Position numbers and translations under genes: made by a program. Shown here piece by piece: positions 9,147 through 17,058 of a DNA stretch of 51,968 nucleotides (its first letter is position 1; every line of letters starts with the position of its first letter). Origin of the DNA: Candidatus Omnitrophota bacterium (lineage in GTDB: Bacteria; Omnitrophota; Gorgyraeia; Zapsychrales; Fredricksoniimonadaceae). Below the pieces are notes generated by a model. It ran no database searches. It was not told where the DNA came from and saw nothing but the letters and a program-made list of their open reading frames with translations. The stretch covers positions 1-51,968 of the forward strand of contig JAUSEK010000007.1 of the NCBI GenBank assembly GCA_030650275.1, given 5' to 3'.

Positions 9147-10359
9147 GTCCGCTTCCTTCATGTTTTTCCTCTTTGAGACGCTTGTACTTGATCCAGAAAG
9201 CGCCGGCCATAATGACGATAAATATCCAAATGGGAATGAGGGCCAATTTCCGCCAGACCAGTTCTTGCCGTTTACGGTCGATCTTTGTTTTGATGTCTTC
9301 GGTGGTTTCGGAAATTTTCTTATAATGGCCGATGATCCCCTCGATCAAAAGGGTGTGCTGCAAAGGGGCCATTTCCAGCACATGTGTTTTGGCCTGTTCC
9401 AATAAAGCCATTTCCTGCTCAACAAAGATCCCTTCGATCGAGGCCTGTTTGACCATGTCCTTGGTCGCGGACAACTTACCCTGCGAGGCGCTGATCATGG
9501 AAGCAAAATTCCGGCCCAGCTGGAACTCTGGACTGCCGGGAACATGACATTGACCGCAGGCCTGTTCGTATAATGCCGTACTGGCCGGCGCCACGCCGTG
9601 ATTATCGTGACAGGAAATACATCCGATCGAGGTGTGCACGCTTTGGGAGAAATATTTCTGCTCATTGACATGGCATTTGCCGCAGGTATTGGCCATATCC
9701 TTGACCCCCGGCGGGAGCGCTCCATGCCCCCCATGGCAGCTGGCGCATTGGGCCACGGAAATGTCTTTTTTCTCAAACAACGCTTTCCCGTGAACGCTGC
9801 TTTCATATTTCTTGAACTGATCGGAGGAAAGGCCGTGCTTTGACATCAATCTTTCGTCGCTGTGGCATTGAGCGCAGGTTTTGGGCACGTTCAACGGATA
9901 AACCGGATTATTAGGGTCAGAAACAGCCGTCACATCATGGTAACCATGGCAATCGGTGCACGCCGCGACCCGGACATTGCCTTCTTCAAAAAGTTTCTTC
10001 CCGTGGGCGCTTGTCTTGTAACGGGCCAGCTGGTCCGTGCGGATTCCATAAAAATTCATGGCTTCCACATCGGCATGGCACTCCCCGCAGATCTTGACCA
10101 ATTGCTTTTTGTCCGGAACGCCGATATAACCCGTGGCCGGGTCTTTGGCGGCTTCCTGATCTTTCTTTGCCGGGTCACCGCCGTGGCAATTTTGGCAGTG
10201 AACTTGATGCTGGGAATGGATGCTGCCCTTCATTTCTTCCGCCATGTCCGCGTGGCATTCAAGGCAGGAATTGTACGGGGCTGATTGCGCTAAGCCCCAA
10301 CCTTGCATCACGAAAAAACCAAGAAACAAACAAGGATATATTATTTGGATAAACCGCAC
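9139..10359 (-). CDS. Membrane-anchored nonaheme c-type cytochrome
   Basis: About 406 residues with nine CXXCH heme sites (CLECH, CQNCH, CGECH, CTDCH, CAQCH, CASCH, CGKCH, CISCH, CGQCH). A signal peptide at the N-terminus is followed by the heme domain, then an unusual heme-free helical stretch of about 100 residues. A single membrane helix near the C-terminus (LALIPIWIFIVIMAGAFWI) ends in a basic, His-containing tail. The heme domain therefore faces the periplasm. Two near-repeats containing DQ(L/F)xxYxxSxHGKxLFE suggest internal duplication. I chose GTG at 10359, which gives a normal signal peptide after the barrel gene's stop; longer starts up to 10410 overlap that gene. It most likely replaces cytochrome c1/f as electron acceptor of Rieske/cytochrome b complex 1. 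Confidence 0.87.
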   Translation of the reverse strand: MRFIQIIYPCLFLGFFVMQGWGLAQSAPYNSCLECHADMAEEMKGSIHSQHQVHCQNCHGGDPAKKDQEAAKDPATGYIGVPDKKQLVKICGECHADVEAMNFYGIRTDQLARYKTSAHGKKLFEEGNVRVAACTDCHGYHDVTAVSDPNNPVYPLNVPKTCAQCHSDERLMSKHGLSSDQFKKYESSVHGKALFEKKDISVAQCASCHGGHGALPPGVKDMANTCGKCHVNEQKYFSQSVHTSIGCISCHDNHGVAPASTALYEQACGQCHVPGSPEFQLGRNFASMISASQGKLSATKDMVKQASIEGIFVEQEMALLEQAKTHVLEMAPLQHTLLIEGIIGHYKKISETTEDIKTKIDRKRQELVWRKLALIPIWIFIVIMAGAFWIKYKRLKEEKHEGSGHE

Positions 10360-10375
10360 CCTGCTTTCCACCCGT

Positions 10376-12442
10376 TTACCAGTTAAACTTCGCGTCCAGC
10401 CACATCGCATGCGCGCTGTAATTAGAGCCGCCTGCGTCCTTATTATCCGCGTAGTAATAATACGTATAATGCGGCTCGATCGTCAGGTCTTTTTTGGGCG
10501 ACCATTGAAGGCCCGCACCAATATCATAACGCTTAAAAGACGCGCCATAAAAATATCCTGATGATTGCAGATCGGCAAAATTATCCGCGATTGAATATTG
10601 ATACGTATTGGTAAAATTTAATTTCTCATCAATAACATAGCTTGATGAGGCCAAGAAGCTGTTCACATTCGATGTAAACCCGGGAAGTTGGGGCGATAAA
10701 TTTGATGCCGCCGGAGTTGACACCTTACTGGAATCTTGGGAAAAAGAAAGCGTCAAAAACCATGGGTCAATCGGCTGCAAGTTCAGGTCATAGGTGAATA
10801 CATTACTTAACATCTTTGACTTCTGCGCTACTTGATTTTCAAAACGCGGAAGATATATATTATCCGATAATTTATACCTAAAAATTGCTTCGATCTTAGA
10901 AAAAGGTTTCCAAGAAATACGCGCTCCCACATCATCGCTTTTTAGCCTCATATCATCTATGAACGCTGACTTGGAAAGAGAGCCGGGGGTATCGATGATA
11001 TCATCATAATCATTATCTTCCCATTTATGCTTATACTGCATGGTCATATTTAAAGTTTTAGACGGGATGATCCGTGCTCCTATTGTCCACACTGTTTTTG
11101 ATATATGCGTTAATGTTTCACGGGCTAATTGTTCTCCTGTTGCGGCCGCGGATTCACCCGCAATACTGTCCCGCTCTTCGGTCAACCAATTGCGCGTTTG
11201 TTCACCTTCTATTTCAGTATAAAGAGTGGTATGCGGGATCGCGTTATACCGCAAAGAAGCGCTCTCGCCTAACTTAAAAACTTTATTTTCCATAGTACTG
11301 ACATCGGTCGTATTAATGATACCGTTAGGTGCCGCGTTGGCATCATCATCGTGGGGGTATGTGGAGCTTCCCCGCTTGGATATCACTTCCGTCTTGAATT
11401 TTGAAATAAAATTCAATGTCGAAGTTATATTCGAAACATAGTTGCCTGTCCATATATGATCATTGTAAGACGTGTTCGATGTTGCATTAATAGCGCTTTT
11501 AGGATTTGTATAATTAAATAAAGTACCGTCCTTTTTATATTCCAGAATGTTCTCTAATTCACTGTTATCTAAATTGGCATAACGATACGCTAAAGATAGA
11601 TAATTTTTATCGTTGAGAAACCATTTATCACCCTTTAAGGTGGTTGTTAACAGGTCGGTTTGCGGGCTTTGCCATTGACGGCGCATTTTATTATCGGCGG
11701 TCAAAGCAGTGCCGGTTGTCAGCAATTTTTCTTCCCGTAATGAGTCTTCATGGAAATATGAGAATTTTTGCTCTCCGGCCAGTCTTACCCCAGCGATCTC
11801 TGTATTTCCTTTTAAAGACAATGTGTCCGTAACAGCTTCTATGTCTTGCCACGAAGGCCCAATATTACGCGTCGTGCCTGATTCCTTGACAGCTGTCCAT
11901 GCTAAACGGGACTTGCGGCCGTCTTTAGCGCTGCGTTCATACGAAATACTCATGCCCGGCTCAGATAAACTGCCGCTGCCAAGTTCAATAAAAAAATGCT
12001 GAATGTCCAGCTTTAAATCATCCTCTAATTTATTCAGCCTTAATGCCGTAAATGGCTGGTATACCCCGCCTTTATTATCATAATATTTACGGTACGATTG
12101 ATAATCCATCTTCAGATAACCAAAATTCTGTTCACTGATCAATAGATCAACGCCATTGTCATTCTCTTGCAGAATTGAATGTCCTTCAAATGACACTTCC
12201 TTTCCATTGACAGCGCGGTCAAAAGAAACATTCTTTAAGCCCGCCGTATATCCATCTTTTATCCAATTCAGTTGACGGAATTTGGCCGTATCGCCTTTTA
12301 CCGCGGCAAAATGGAACGGCATCATAGTGACATAAACTGGCGGTACCGCCTCCTCGGCATGGACCTCAAATACCGCCAAGCACATAAAAAGTAAACTTGT
12401 AAAAGAAATCTTTTTCCAATTTCTATACGATAAACTTTTCAT
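10376..12442 (-). CDS. MtrB/PioB-like outer-membrane beta-barrel porin
   Basis: 688 residues with a signal peptide cleaved near VHA-EE, then alternating polar and aromatic strands throughout, ending in the terminal aromatic residue (AKFNW) typical of outer-membrane barrels. Size, strand pattern and position beside a DmsE/MtrA-like multiheme cytochrome match the MtrB/PioB family, barrels that sheath a multiheme cytochrome and let electrons cross the outer membrane. No Cys is present in the mature part, so the N-terminal CXXC of Shewanella MtrB is missing. The gene is visibly more A+T-rich than its neighbours, as is common for barrels. A clear AGGAGG site precedes the ATG. Strand count and partner need modelling, but the family call is fairly secure. 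Confidence 0.82.
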   Translation of the reverse strand: MKSLSYRNWKKISFTSLLFMCLAVFEVHAEEAVPPVYVTMMPFHFAAVKGDTAKFRQLNWIKDGYTAGLKNVSFDRAVNGKEVSFEGHSILQENDNGVDLLISEQNFGYLKMDYQSYRKYYDNKGGVYQPFTALRLNKLEDDLKLDIQHFFIELGSGSLSEPGMSISYERSAKDGRKSRLAWTAVKESGTTRNIGPSWQDIEAVTDTLSLKGNTEIAGVRLAGEQKFSYFHEDSLREEKLLTTGTALTADNKMRRQWQSPQTDLLTTTLKGDKWFLNDKNYLSLAYRYANLDNSELENILEYKKDGTLFNYTNPKSAINATSNTSYNDHIWTGNYVSNITSTLNFISKFKTEVISKRGSSTYPHDDDANAAPNGIINTTDVSTMENKVFKLGESASLRYNAIPHTTLYTEIEGEQTRNWLTEERDSIAGESAAATGEQLARETLTHISKTVWTIGARIIPSKTLNMTMQYKHKWEDNDYDDIIDTPGSLSKSAFIDDMRLKSDDVGARISWKPFSKIEAIFRYKLSDNIYLPRFENQVAQKSKMLSNVFTYDLNLQPIDPWFLTLSFSQDSSKVSTPAASNLSPQLPGFTSNVNSFLASSSYVIDEKLNFTNTYQYSIADNFADLQSSGYFYGASFKRYDIGAGLQWSPKKDLTIEPHYTYYYYADNKDAGGSNYSAHAMWLDAKFNW

Positions 12443-12495
12443 TTAAGCCTCCTGGACTACATGACACGCTAAACTTTCATACAGCCCATCTTTAT

Positions 12496-13272
12496 CTAAT
12501 AACGCAAATGATCGTCAAAGTTTGAACCGTGTACTGCTGTGTGGCATCCCGCGCTAAAACAGGTCCCTTGCGTGAATCGGCCGCTATGGTTACTGGCGCC
12601 AATAGTGGGATAATTGATCTGTGTATGGCAGCGTAAACACAAGTTCAGGTCCCTGGAAACAAGCATTTTGTCATTAATGGAGCCATGGACTTTATGGCAT
12701 GTGGTACAGCCATCTCGAACAACTTCGTGCTCCCAAACGAAAGGCCCTTCTTTATCTTTGTGGCATTTAAAGCAAGCTTCATTCACATTATTCAATGTGG
12801 TCGCAGACCATGGTTTTACTTCTTCTCCATGGGGTGAATGGCAATCAACGCAAGACATCTTCCCCTCAAGAACGGGATGATGGTACGGAAGACGGAATTC
12901 CGCTTTCTTATCGGTGTGGCAGGTAAAGCAAACTTCCGGGTTCTTTCGGGGGTTTATAATATTATTTTTGCCGCCGGAGGCATCCGCGTGGACACTGCCC
13001 GGGCCATGGCACATTTCGCAACCCTGGGCCGCGCCATCAGCTTTTTCATTGGTAATGCGCGCATGGGTGGAAAGCTTGAACTCCCTGCCTTCTTTGTCAT
13101 GGCAGGTCATGCAGGTTTCCGCGCCCACATACGTGGCGGTTGTTAACATCTCGCGCACTTTTTCCTCTGATGCCTGGGCAGGCCTATGGGTGAGCATCAC
13201 GCCTCCCAGAATCATCCCCAGAAAGATCAAGGTTGCTGGGATCATATTTGATCGAGCATCTTTGGCCCTCAT
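12496..13272 (-). CDS. Periplasmic octaheme cytochrome, MtrA/DmsE-like
   Basis: 258 residues. The signal peptide ends near AQA-SE. Seven CXXCH sites (CMTCH, CEMCH, CFTCH, CVDCH, CFKCH, CTTCH, CLRCH) are followed by one CX4CH site (CFSAGCH). The ending GCHTAVHGSNFDDHLRY is a hallmark of the DmsE/MtrA family, whose usual members have ten hemes, so this one is two short. In characterised systems such cytochromes sit in or next to an MtrB-type barrel and relay electrons between periplasm and cell exterior. The barrel gene follows after 53 bases. A GGGAGGG ribosome site lies just upstream of the ATG, 12 bases after the hemA-cytochrome fusion gene. Confidence 0.9.
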   Translation of the reverse strand: MRAKDARSNMIPATLIFLGMILGGVMLTHRPAQASEEKVREMLTTATYVGAETCMTCHDKEGREFKLSTHARITNEKADGAAQGCEMCHGPGSVHADASGGKNNIINPRKNPEVCFTCHTDKKAEFRLPYHHPVLEGKMSCVDCHSPHGEEVKPWSATTLNNVNEACFKCHKDKEGPFVWEHEVVRDGCTTCHKVHGSINDKMLVSRDLNLCLRCHTQINYPTIGASNHSGRFTQGTCFSAGCHTAVHGSNFDDHLRY

Positions 13273-13284
13273 AAACCCTCCCGG

Positions 13285-14613
13285 TTATTTTTCTTCTTCC
13301 GCCGCTGGCTTGGCATTTTTCTCAAAATCATCAAATGAACCCAATTGCTTAAAGGTCTCGGCCGTGGGGTGGGCCTCGAGTTTCATGGCTGCTTTGCCGT
13401 AATCATTCCATTCATGCAGCCCTTCATCTTTTTTGGGCTTCTCGGTCTCATGACAATTGATGCATTTGGGCTTGGCCTCCGGGAACGTTTCCTTGTAGGC
13501 CTTGATCTGTTTCAAATTCGCGTGGGCCGTGGACATTCCCAACACAAAAATAATCCCGATCATCAAAGCCGCGAGCACTTGCCTGCTGTCCACCCGCCGG
13601 ACCTTTAAAATGGCTTTATAAAATTCTTCTATTTTCCGGGTGATCAACTGCTCTACTTCCTTCACCGCGTCCTGGCGTTTTTGCACATTCTGTTCAATAA
13701 CCTTATCCAAATCATCAAGGCTGATCAGCTTGACCCCGGCGATCTGTGCCACTTGAGGGTCAACATTACGCGGCATGGAGATATCAATGCAAATCAGAGG
13801 ACTGGTGCGCGATTTGACCACATTTTCCATGAGATCCCTGGTGACCAAATAATGGGGGGCCCCGGAAGAACAGATGCAGACATCCACCTTGGCTAGGACC
13901 TCTTTGAGGTCCCAAAAAGGAACGCTCTGTGCTTGAAATTCTTCGGCGATCACAGCGGCTTTTTCTTCCGTGCGGTTCATCAAATACACGTGTTTTGTTT
14001 TTTTCTGACGCAGATAATTCAAGGCCAGGCATCCCATTTTCCCGGAGCCGATCACAAGGACATTTTTGCCTTCCAGAGACCCCAGAAGATTTTGCGCCAT
14101 GGAAACGGCCGCAGCACTCACAGACACGCCGCCGAAATCAATGTGCGTCTCCTGCCGGGCTTTTTTGCCTGTTTCCATCACAAAATTTGTCAGGATGTTG
14201 AGGGCCCTGTCCATCATCCCATTTTGACGTGAAAGACCGATCGCCTCCTTGATCTGCCCCAGGATCTGTTTTTCCCCCAGGATCAGGGAATCCAGCCCGC
14301 AGGCAACCCTTAAAAAATGTTCCGCGGCCCCGGGCCCCTCATGCACATAAAACATCTTCTGAAGGCCCTGGGTCTGCGGCTGATGTTTGATGGAAAATAA
14401 TTTTTGAATGATCTCTGAAGGCGGGTGGCCGTCCACCACCGTGGCGTAGATCTCGCAGCGGTTGCAGGTGGAAAGAATGACGGCGGCCGCAACCGAAGGG
14501 TCGCTCTTGAATTCAGAGATCAAAAGCTCCCTTTCCAATGGGGACAAATGAAATTTTTCCCGTATTTCAATTGGGGACGTCCTGTGATTGATCCCTACCG
14601 CCAATATCTTCAT
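13285..14613 (-). CDS. hemA: Glutamyl-tRNA reductase fused to a membrane-anchored monoheme cytochrome c domain (hemA copy 1)
   Basis: 442 residues. Residues 1-335 are a glutamyl-tRNA reductase, the first enzyme of C5 heme synthesis: SPIEIREKF, the catalytic Cys50 in LSTCNR, GLDSLILGEKQILGQ near 107-120 and the NADPH-binding VLVIGSGKMG around 186-194. The C-terminal dimerisation helices seen in standard enzymes (about 420 residues) are missing. Instead the frame runs into a hydrophobic helix at about 346-363 ending in an AHA signal-cleavage-like site (362-366), then a small domain with one heme site CINCH (384-388). An internal GTG at 13593 has AAAGG 8 bases upstream, so the cytochrome (about 102 residues) may also be made separately. 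A TAA in another frame at 13605-13607 means a small indel could also create the fusion. Paralogue at 37084-38166. Confidence 0.85.
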   Translation of the reverse strand: MKILAVGINHRTSPIEIREKFHLSPLERELLISEFKSDPSVAAAVILSTCNRCEIYATVVDGHPPSEIIQKLFSIKHQPQTQGLQKMFYVHEGPGAAEHFLRVACGLDSLILGEKQILGQIKEAIGLSRQNGMMDRALNILTNFVMETGKKARQETHIDFGGVSVSAAAVSMAQNLLGSLEGKNVLVIGSGKMGCLALNYLRQKKTKHVYLMNRTEEKAAVIAEEFQAQSVPFWDLKEVLAKVDVCICSSGAPHYLVTRDLMENVVKSRTSPLICIDISMPRNVDPQVAQIAGVKLISLDDLDKVIEQNVQKRQDAVKEVEQLITRKIEEFYKAILKVRRVDSRQVLAALMIGIIFVLGMSTAHANLKQIKAYKETFPEAKPKCINCHETEKPKKDEGLHEWNDYGKAAMKLEAHPTAETFKQLGSFDDFEKNAKPAAEEEK

Positions 14614-14631
14614 TATTTTCCTTAAAAATGT

Positions 14632-15009
14632 TTATTTTAAAATAGCCGGGTCCAGGATCTTGCTGATGCTGGGGATCAGTTTGTCGCACAGATCGCTTTT
14701 GCTGATAAATGCTTTAATAAGATTTTGGTTGTCGAGGGGTTCTATGTCTTTGATGTCAAACATCGTCAACATGATAATGGAACAATTCGGCACGCTGGCC
14801 TTGATCTGAGTTGCCGCCTCCATCCCATTCATCCCCCGGAGCCAGAAATCCATCAGGACAATTTGCGGTTTGATCCGTTTGGCCAACAGGACCCCCTCTT
14901 CACCGGAGGAGGCCTCCAATAGATCGGCTTTGACGTTGCTCACTTCCAGGAAATGGCGCACCGCCTGGCGAAAATCTTTATGGTCTTCCACGATCAAGAT
15001 GGTTAACAT
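14632..15009 (-). CDS. Single-domain response regulator (receiver only)
   Basis: About 125 residues, a CheY-like receiver with no output domain. ILIVEDHKDF carries the acidic pocket, VLMDFWLRGMNG the phospho-acceptor Asp, and MLTMF the conserved Thr position. The expected C-terminal Lys pocket is in AFISKSD. The frame is open to 15078, but ATG at 15007-15009 starts exactly at the domain, so I use it; no strong ribosome site is visible there. It lies between the NarL-type regulator and hemA copy 1 on the same strand, so it probably belongs to the same two-component pathway. Whether it competes for phosphate from the PAS kinase or passes the signal on is unknown. Confidence 0.85.
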   Translation of the reverse strand: MLTILIVEDHKDFRQAVRHFLEVSNVKADLLEASSGEEGVLLAKRIKPQIVLMDFWLRGMNGMEAATQIKASVPNCSIIMLTMFDIKDIEPLDNQNLIKAFISKSDLCDKLIPSISKILDPAILK

Positions 15010-15087
15010 AAGGATATTATAAAATTTGAGAAGAGCTTGTTCTATAAGATAAACTACCCAAGAAATGCGTAGTAACACGCAGAAAAG

Positions 15088-15738
15088 CTAAATTAACCCC
15101 CTGGCTAAGGCATATTTCACAAGAGCGGCCGCGGTTTTAAGGCCCAGTTTATGGATGAGGTGACTGCGGTGGGTCTCAACGGTGCGGATACTGATCCCAA
15201 GACGGCCGGCAATATTTTTGTTGGCCTGGCCCTGGGCGATGCAGCGCAGGATCTCCTTCTCCCGCGGCGTCAGGATCTCCAGCGATGGAAAATCCCCCTC
15301 TTCCATGGACCGTACGAACTGTTCAGCGATCAAATTGGAAATGCCGGGAGATATGAATGTCTTGCCCTTCATGACCATTTTAACAGCGAGGACCAGCTGA
15401 TCAAAAGCGCTGTCCTTAAGCACATACCCCCTGGCCCCCAAGGCCATGGCATGTTTAAAATGTTCGGAATCTTTTTGCATGGTCAAGATCAGGGACCTTG
15501 TCTTGGGAAAACGGCGCCGGATCTCCTTGAGCGTCATCAGCCCGTCCATATTGGGCATGGACAGGTCCAGCACGACACAATCGGCTTTGAAGTGGGCGCC
15601 CCCAAGTTTTTCCAGCAGGTCCTCCCCGTCACGGGCCTGGGCCACGACCTTAAAATCGGGTTCTTTTTCCAGGAGTTCTTTAAGTCCGGCCCTTAACATT
15701 TCATGATCATCGGCCAAGACAATACGGACAGGGGCCAT
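15088..15738 (-). CDS. NarL/FixJ-family response regulator
   Basis: 216 residues. An N-terminal receiver domain (RIVLADDHEMLRAGL, phospho-Asp in CVVLDLSMPNMDG) is followed by a C-terminal LuxR-type helix-turn-helix (LTPREKEILRCIAQGQANKNIAGRLGISIRTVETHRSHL in outline). The start overlaps the stop of the PAS kinase by one base (TGATG), so the two form a classical pair. It is probably the transcription factor for the downstream electron-conduit and heme genes, possibly including its own promoter at 16848-16875. That assignment is inference from gene order. The signal could be redox, oxygen or an electron acceptor. Confidence 0.93.
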   Translation of the reverse strand: MAPVRIVLADDHEMLRAGLKELLEKEPDFKVVAQARDGEDLLEKLGGAHFKADCVVLDLSMPNMDGLMTLKEIRRRFPKTRSLILTMQKDSEHFKHAMALGARGYVLKDSAFDQLVLAVKMVMKGKTFISPGISNLIAEQFVRSMEEGDFPSLEILTPREKEILRCIAQGQANKNIAGRLGISIRTVETHRSHLIHKLGLKTAAALVKYALARGLI

Positions 15739-16820
15739 CAGGTCTGCCCTCCGGGCCTACGGCCCGATAGGGCCGGAGGCCTCCGGCAAGGGATGTCCGC
15801 GACAATGACCGTTCCTTTTTTAGGCCGGGAGAGGATCTTGATCTCTCCTCCCAAAAGGCCGGTCCTCTCGCGCATGGTGATCAGTCCCAGGCCCTTGGAT
15901 TTTTCTTCCGGAACAAAACCGCATCCATTGTCTTGAACGGTGATCTTTAAGCGGCCGTTGACGACACGCAAGGCGACCTTGACCCTGGTCGCCCTGGCAT
16001 ATTTTAAAATATTGGTGGAGGCCTCCTGGACAATGCGGAATATATTGATGGGGTCCGCTTGAAAACACAGGCCCTCCAGAGGACTGTGGTAAAAAGTGAT
16101 CTTGACCTTCCCTCCGTGGTTAATTTCGCCGAACATCAATTTTAACGCGGTCGTCAATCCCAGGGCCTCCAAGGTTGAAGGCCGCAAACGCATGGCCAAA
16201 TTGCGCGAGTGATCAATGATGGTGTCCAAATATTCAAGGATCTTACGGTGTTCTTTTGAAGGCCTGGCCGCTTTCTCCTGCAGCCACGCGGATTGGATGA
16301 TCATTTTGAGCGTCGCCAGCGACTGTCCCAGATCATCATGCAGGTCACGGGCGATGCGGTCGCATTCCCGCTCCTGTGCTTGAATGATGCGCTGGGGCAG
16401 GGCTTTGATCTCATCTTCCATGTGTTTGCGCCGGGTGATCTCATTGCGGATGGAAACGTATTGGTAGGGCTTGCCCTTGTTATTTAAAAAAGGGACAATG
16501 GTCGTGTCCACCCAATAAATGCTGCCGTCCTTGGCGCGGTTGCGGATCTCGCCCTTCCACACCTTGCCCCGGGCGATGGTACGCCAAAGATCGCGGATAA
16601 ATTCTTTAGGATGATAACCGGAATTGATGATGCGGTGGTCCTGGCCTAACAGTTCTTCACGGGAATATTTGGAGATCCGGCAAAATTGATCGTTGGCGTA
16701 AATGATCTTCCCCTTCTGATCGGTGATGGCCACGATCGAAGAGGTGTCCAGCGCGAACTTGATATCGGCCAGTTCTTTGAGTGTCTTTTGTAATGTGTTG
16801 TCTTTTGTGTCCATGCCCAT
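15738..16820 (-). CDS. PAS-domain sensor histidine kinase (NarX/DegS-type)
   Basis: 360 residues, no membrane segment, so cytoplasmic. A PAS domain spans about 20-135. The HisKA_3 dimerisation/phosphotransfer domain has its H-box RIARDLHDDLGQ with His161. The HATPase domain has the N-box IVQEASTNILKYA near 263-275, G1 DNGCGF (297-302) and G2 GLGLITMRER (310-319). Soluble PAS kinases of this class often sense oxygen, redox or a bound cofactor, but no heme or Fe-S motif is evident. The last 15 or so residues (RRPPALSGRRPGGQT) are encoded by a G+C-rich palindromic repeat and lie beyond the conserved fold. An AAGGG ribosome site precedes the ATG, and a good promoter lies at 16848-16875. Confidence 0.92.
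   Translation of the reverse strand: MGMDTKDNTLQKTLKELADIKFALDTSSIVAITDQKGKIIYANDQFCRISKYSREELLGQDHRIINSGYHPKEFIRDLWRTIARGKVWKGEIRNRAKDGSIYWVDTTIVPFLNNKGKPYQYVSIRNEITRRKHMEDEIKALPQRIIQAQERECDRIARDLHDDLGQSLATLKMIIQSAWLQEKAARPSKEHRKILEYLDTIIDHSRNLAMRLRPSTLEALGLTTALKLMFGEINHGGKVKITFYHSPLEGLCFQADPINIFRIVQEASTNILKYARATRVKVALRVVNGRLKITVQDNGCGFVPEEKSKGLGLITMRERTGLLGGEIKILSRPKKGTVIVADIPCRRPPALSGRRPGGQT
15741..15786. repeat. G+C-rich palindromic repeat overlapping the kinase 3' end
   Basis: Two overlapping hairpins are visible: six-base arms at 15752-15757 and 15761-15766, and six-base arms at 15760-15765 and 15770-15775, followed by another GGCC-rich stretch. The segment encodes the last residues of the sensor kinase and ends next to its stop codon, and differs in composition from the rest of the gene. 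It looks like an inserted repeat rather than ancestral coding sequence. Confidence 0.6.
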
Positions 16821-16847
16821 AAATCAGCCCTTGAATATCTTTGGGCA

Positions 16848-16875
16848 ATTATAGCATCCCGCACATTTACAACAA
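16848..16875 (-). promoter_or_regulatory. Sigma-70-type promoter for the sensor kinase and downstream run
   Basis: On the minus strand, -35 TTGTTG (16870-16875), a 16-base spacer and -10 TATAAT (16848-16853) lie about 28 bases upstream of the kinase ATG. This is the best promoter match I see before the long gene run that extends to ccsA, and no gap larger than about 55 bases follows within that run. Confidence 0.65.
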
Positions 16876-16885
16876 AGAAGTTAAG

Positions 16886-17047
16886 TTATTTTAATAGAGA
16901 TTCACGGCGGTTGAGTTCACGTTGCGCGATCCTGGTCGAATAACGCAAAACTCCTAAAATTAAACGTAGTTGATCAGCATCCAGTTCCTGAAGGTCCTCT
17001 TCTTTTAATTCCAATAAATTGCTTAATGCTTCGACTTTGATTTTCAT
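16886..17047 (-). CDS. Small protein of unknown function (53 aa) after nrdG
   Basis: A 53-residue open frame beginning MKIKVEALSN and ending RRESLLK. It is charged, Leu-rich and predicted helical, with an acidic first half (LELKEEDLQELDADQLR) and a basic second half. No Cys and no membrane segment. An AAAGGATG ribosome site lies six bases before the ATG, and the gene starts 11 bases after the nrdG stop, so it is probably the last gene of the nrd operon. I recognise no family. It could be a small nrd-linked protein or an unrelated passenger. Confidence 0.6.
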   Translation of the reverse strand: MKIKVEALSNLLELKEEDLQELDADQLRLILGVLRYSTRIAQRELNRRESLLK

Positions 17048-17058
17048 GGGGTCATCCT

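Noticed and set aside
13560-13640. Sequencing frameshift as the sole cause of the hemA-cytochrome fusion
   Set aside because: Cannot be ruled out, but frame agreement with hemA copy 2 continues to about residue 335 and the cytochrome is in the same frame, so I report the fusion with this caveat rather than splitting it.
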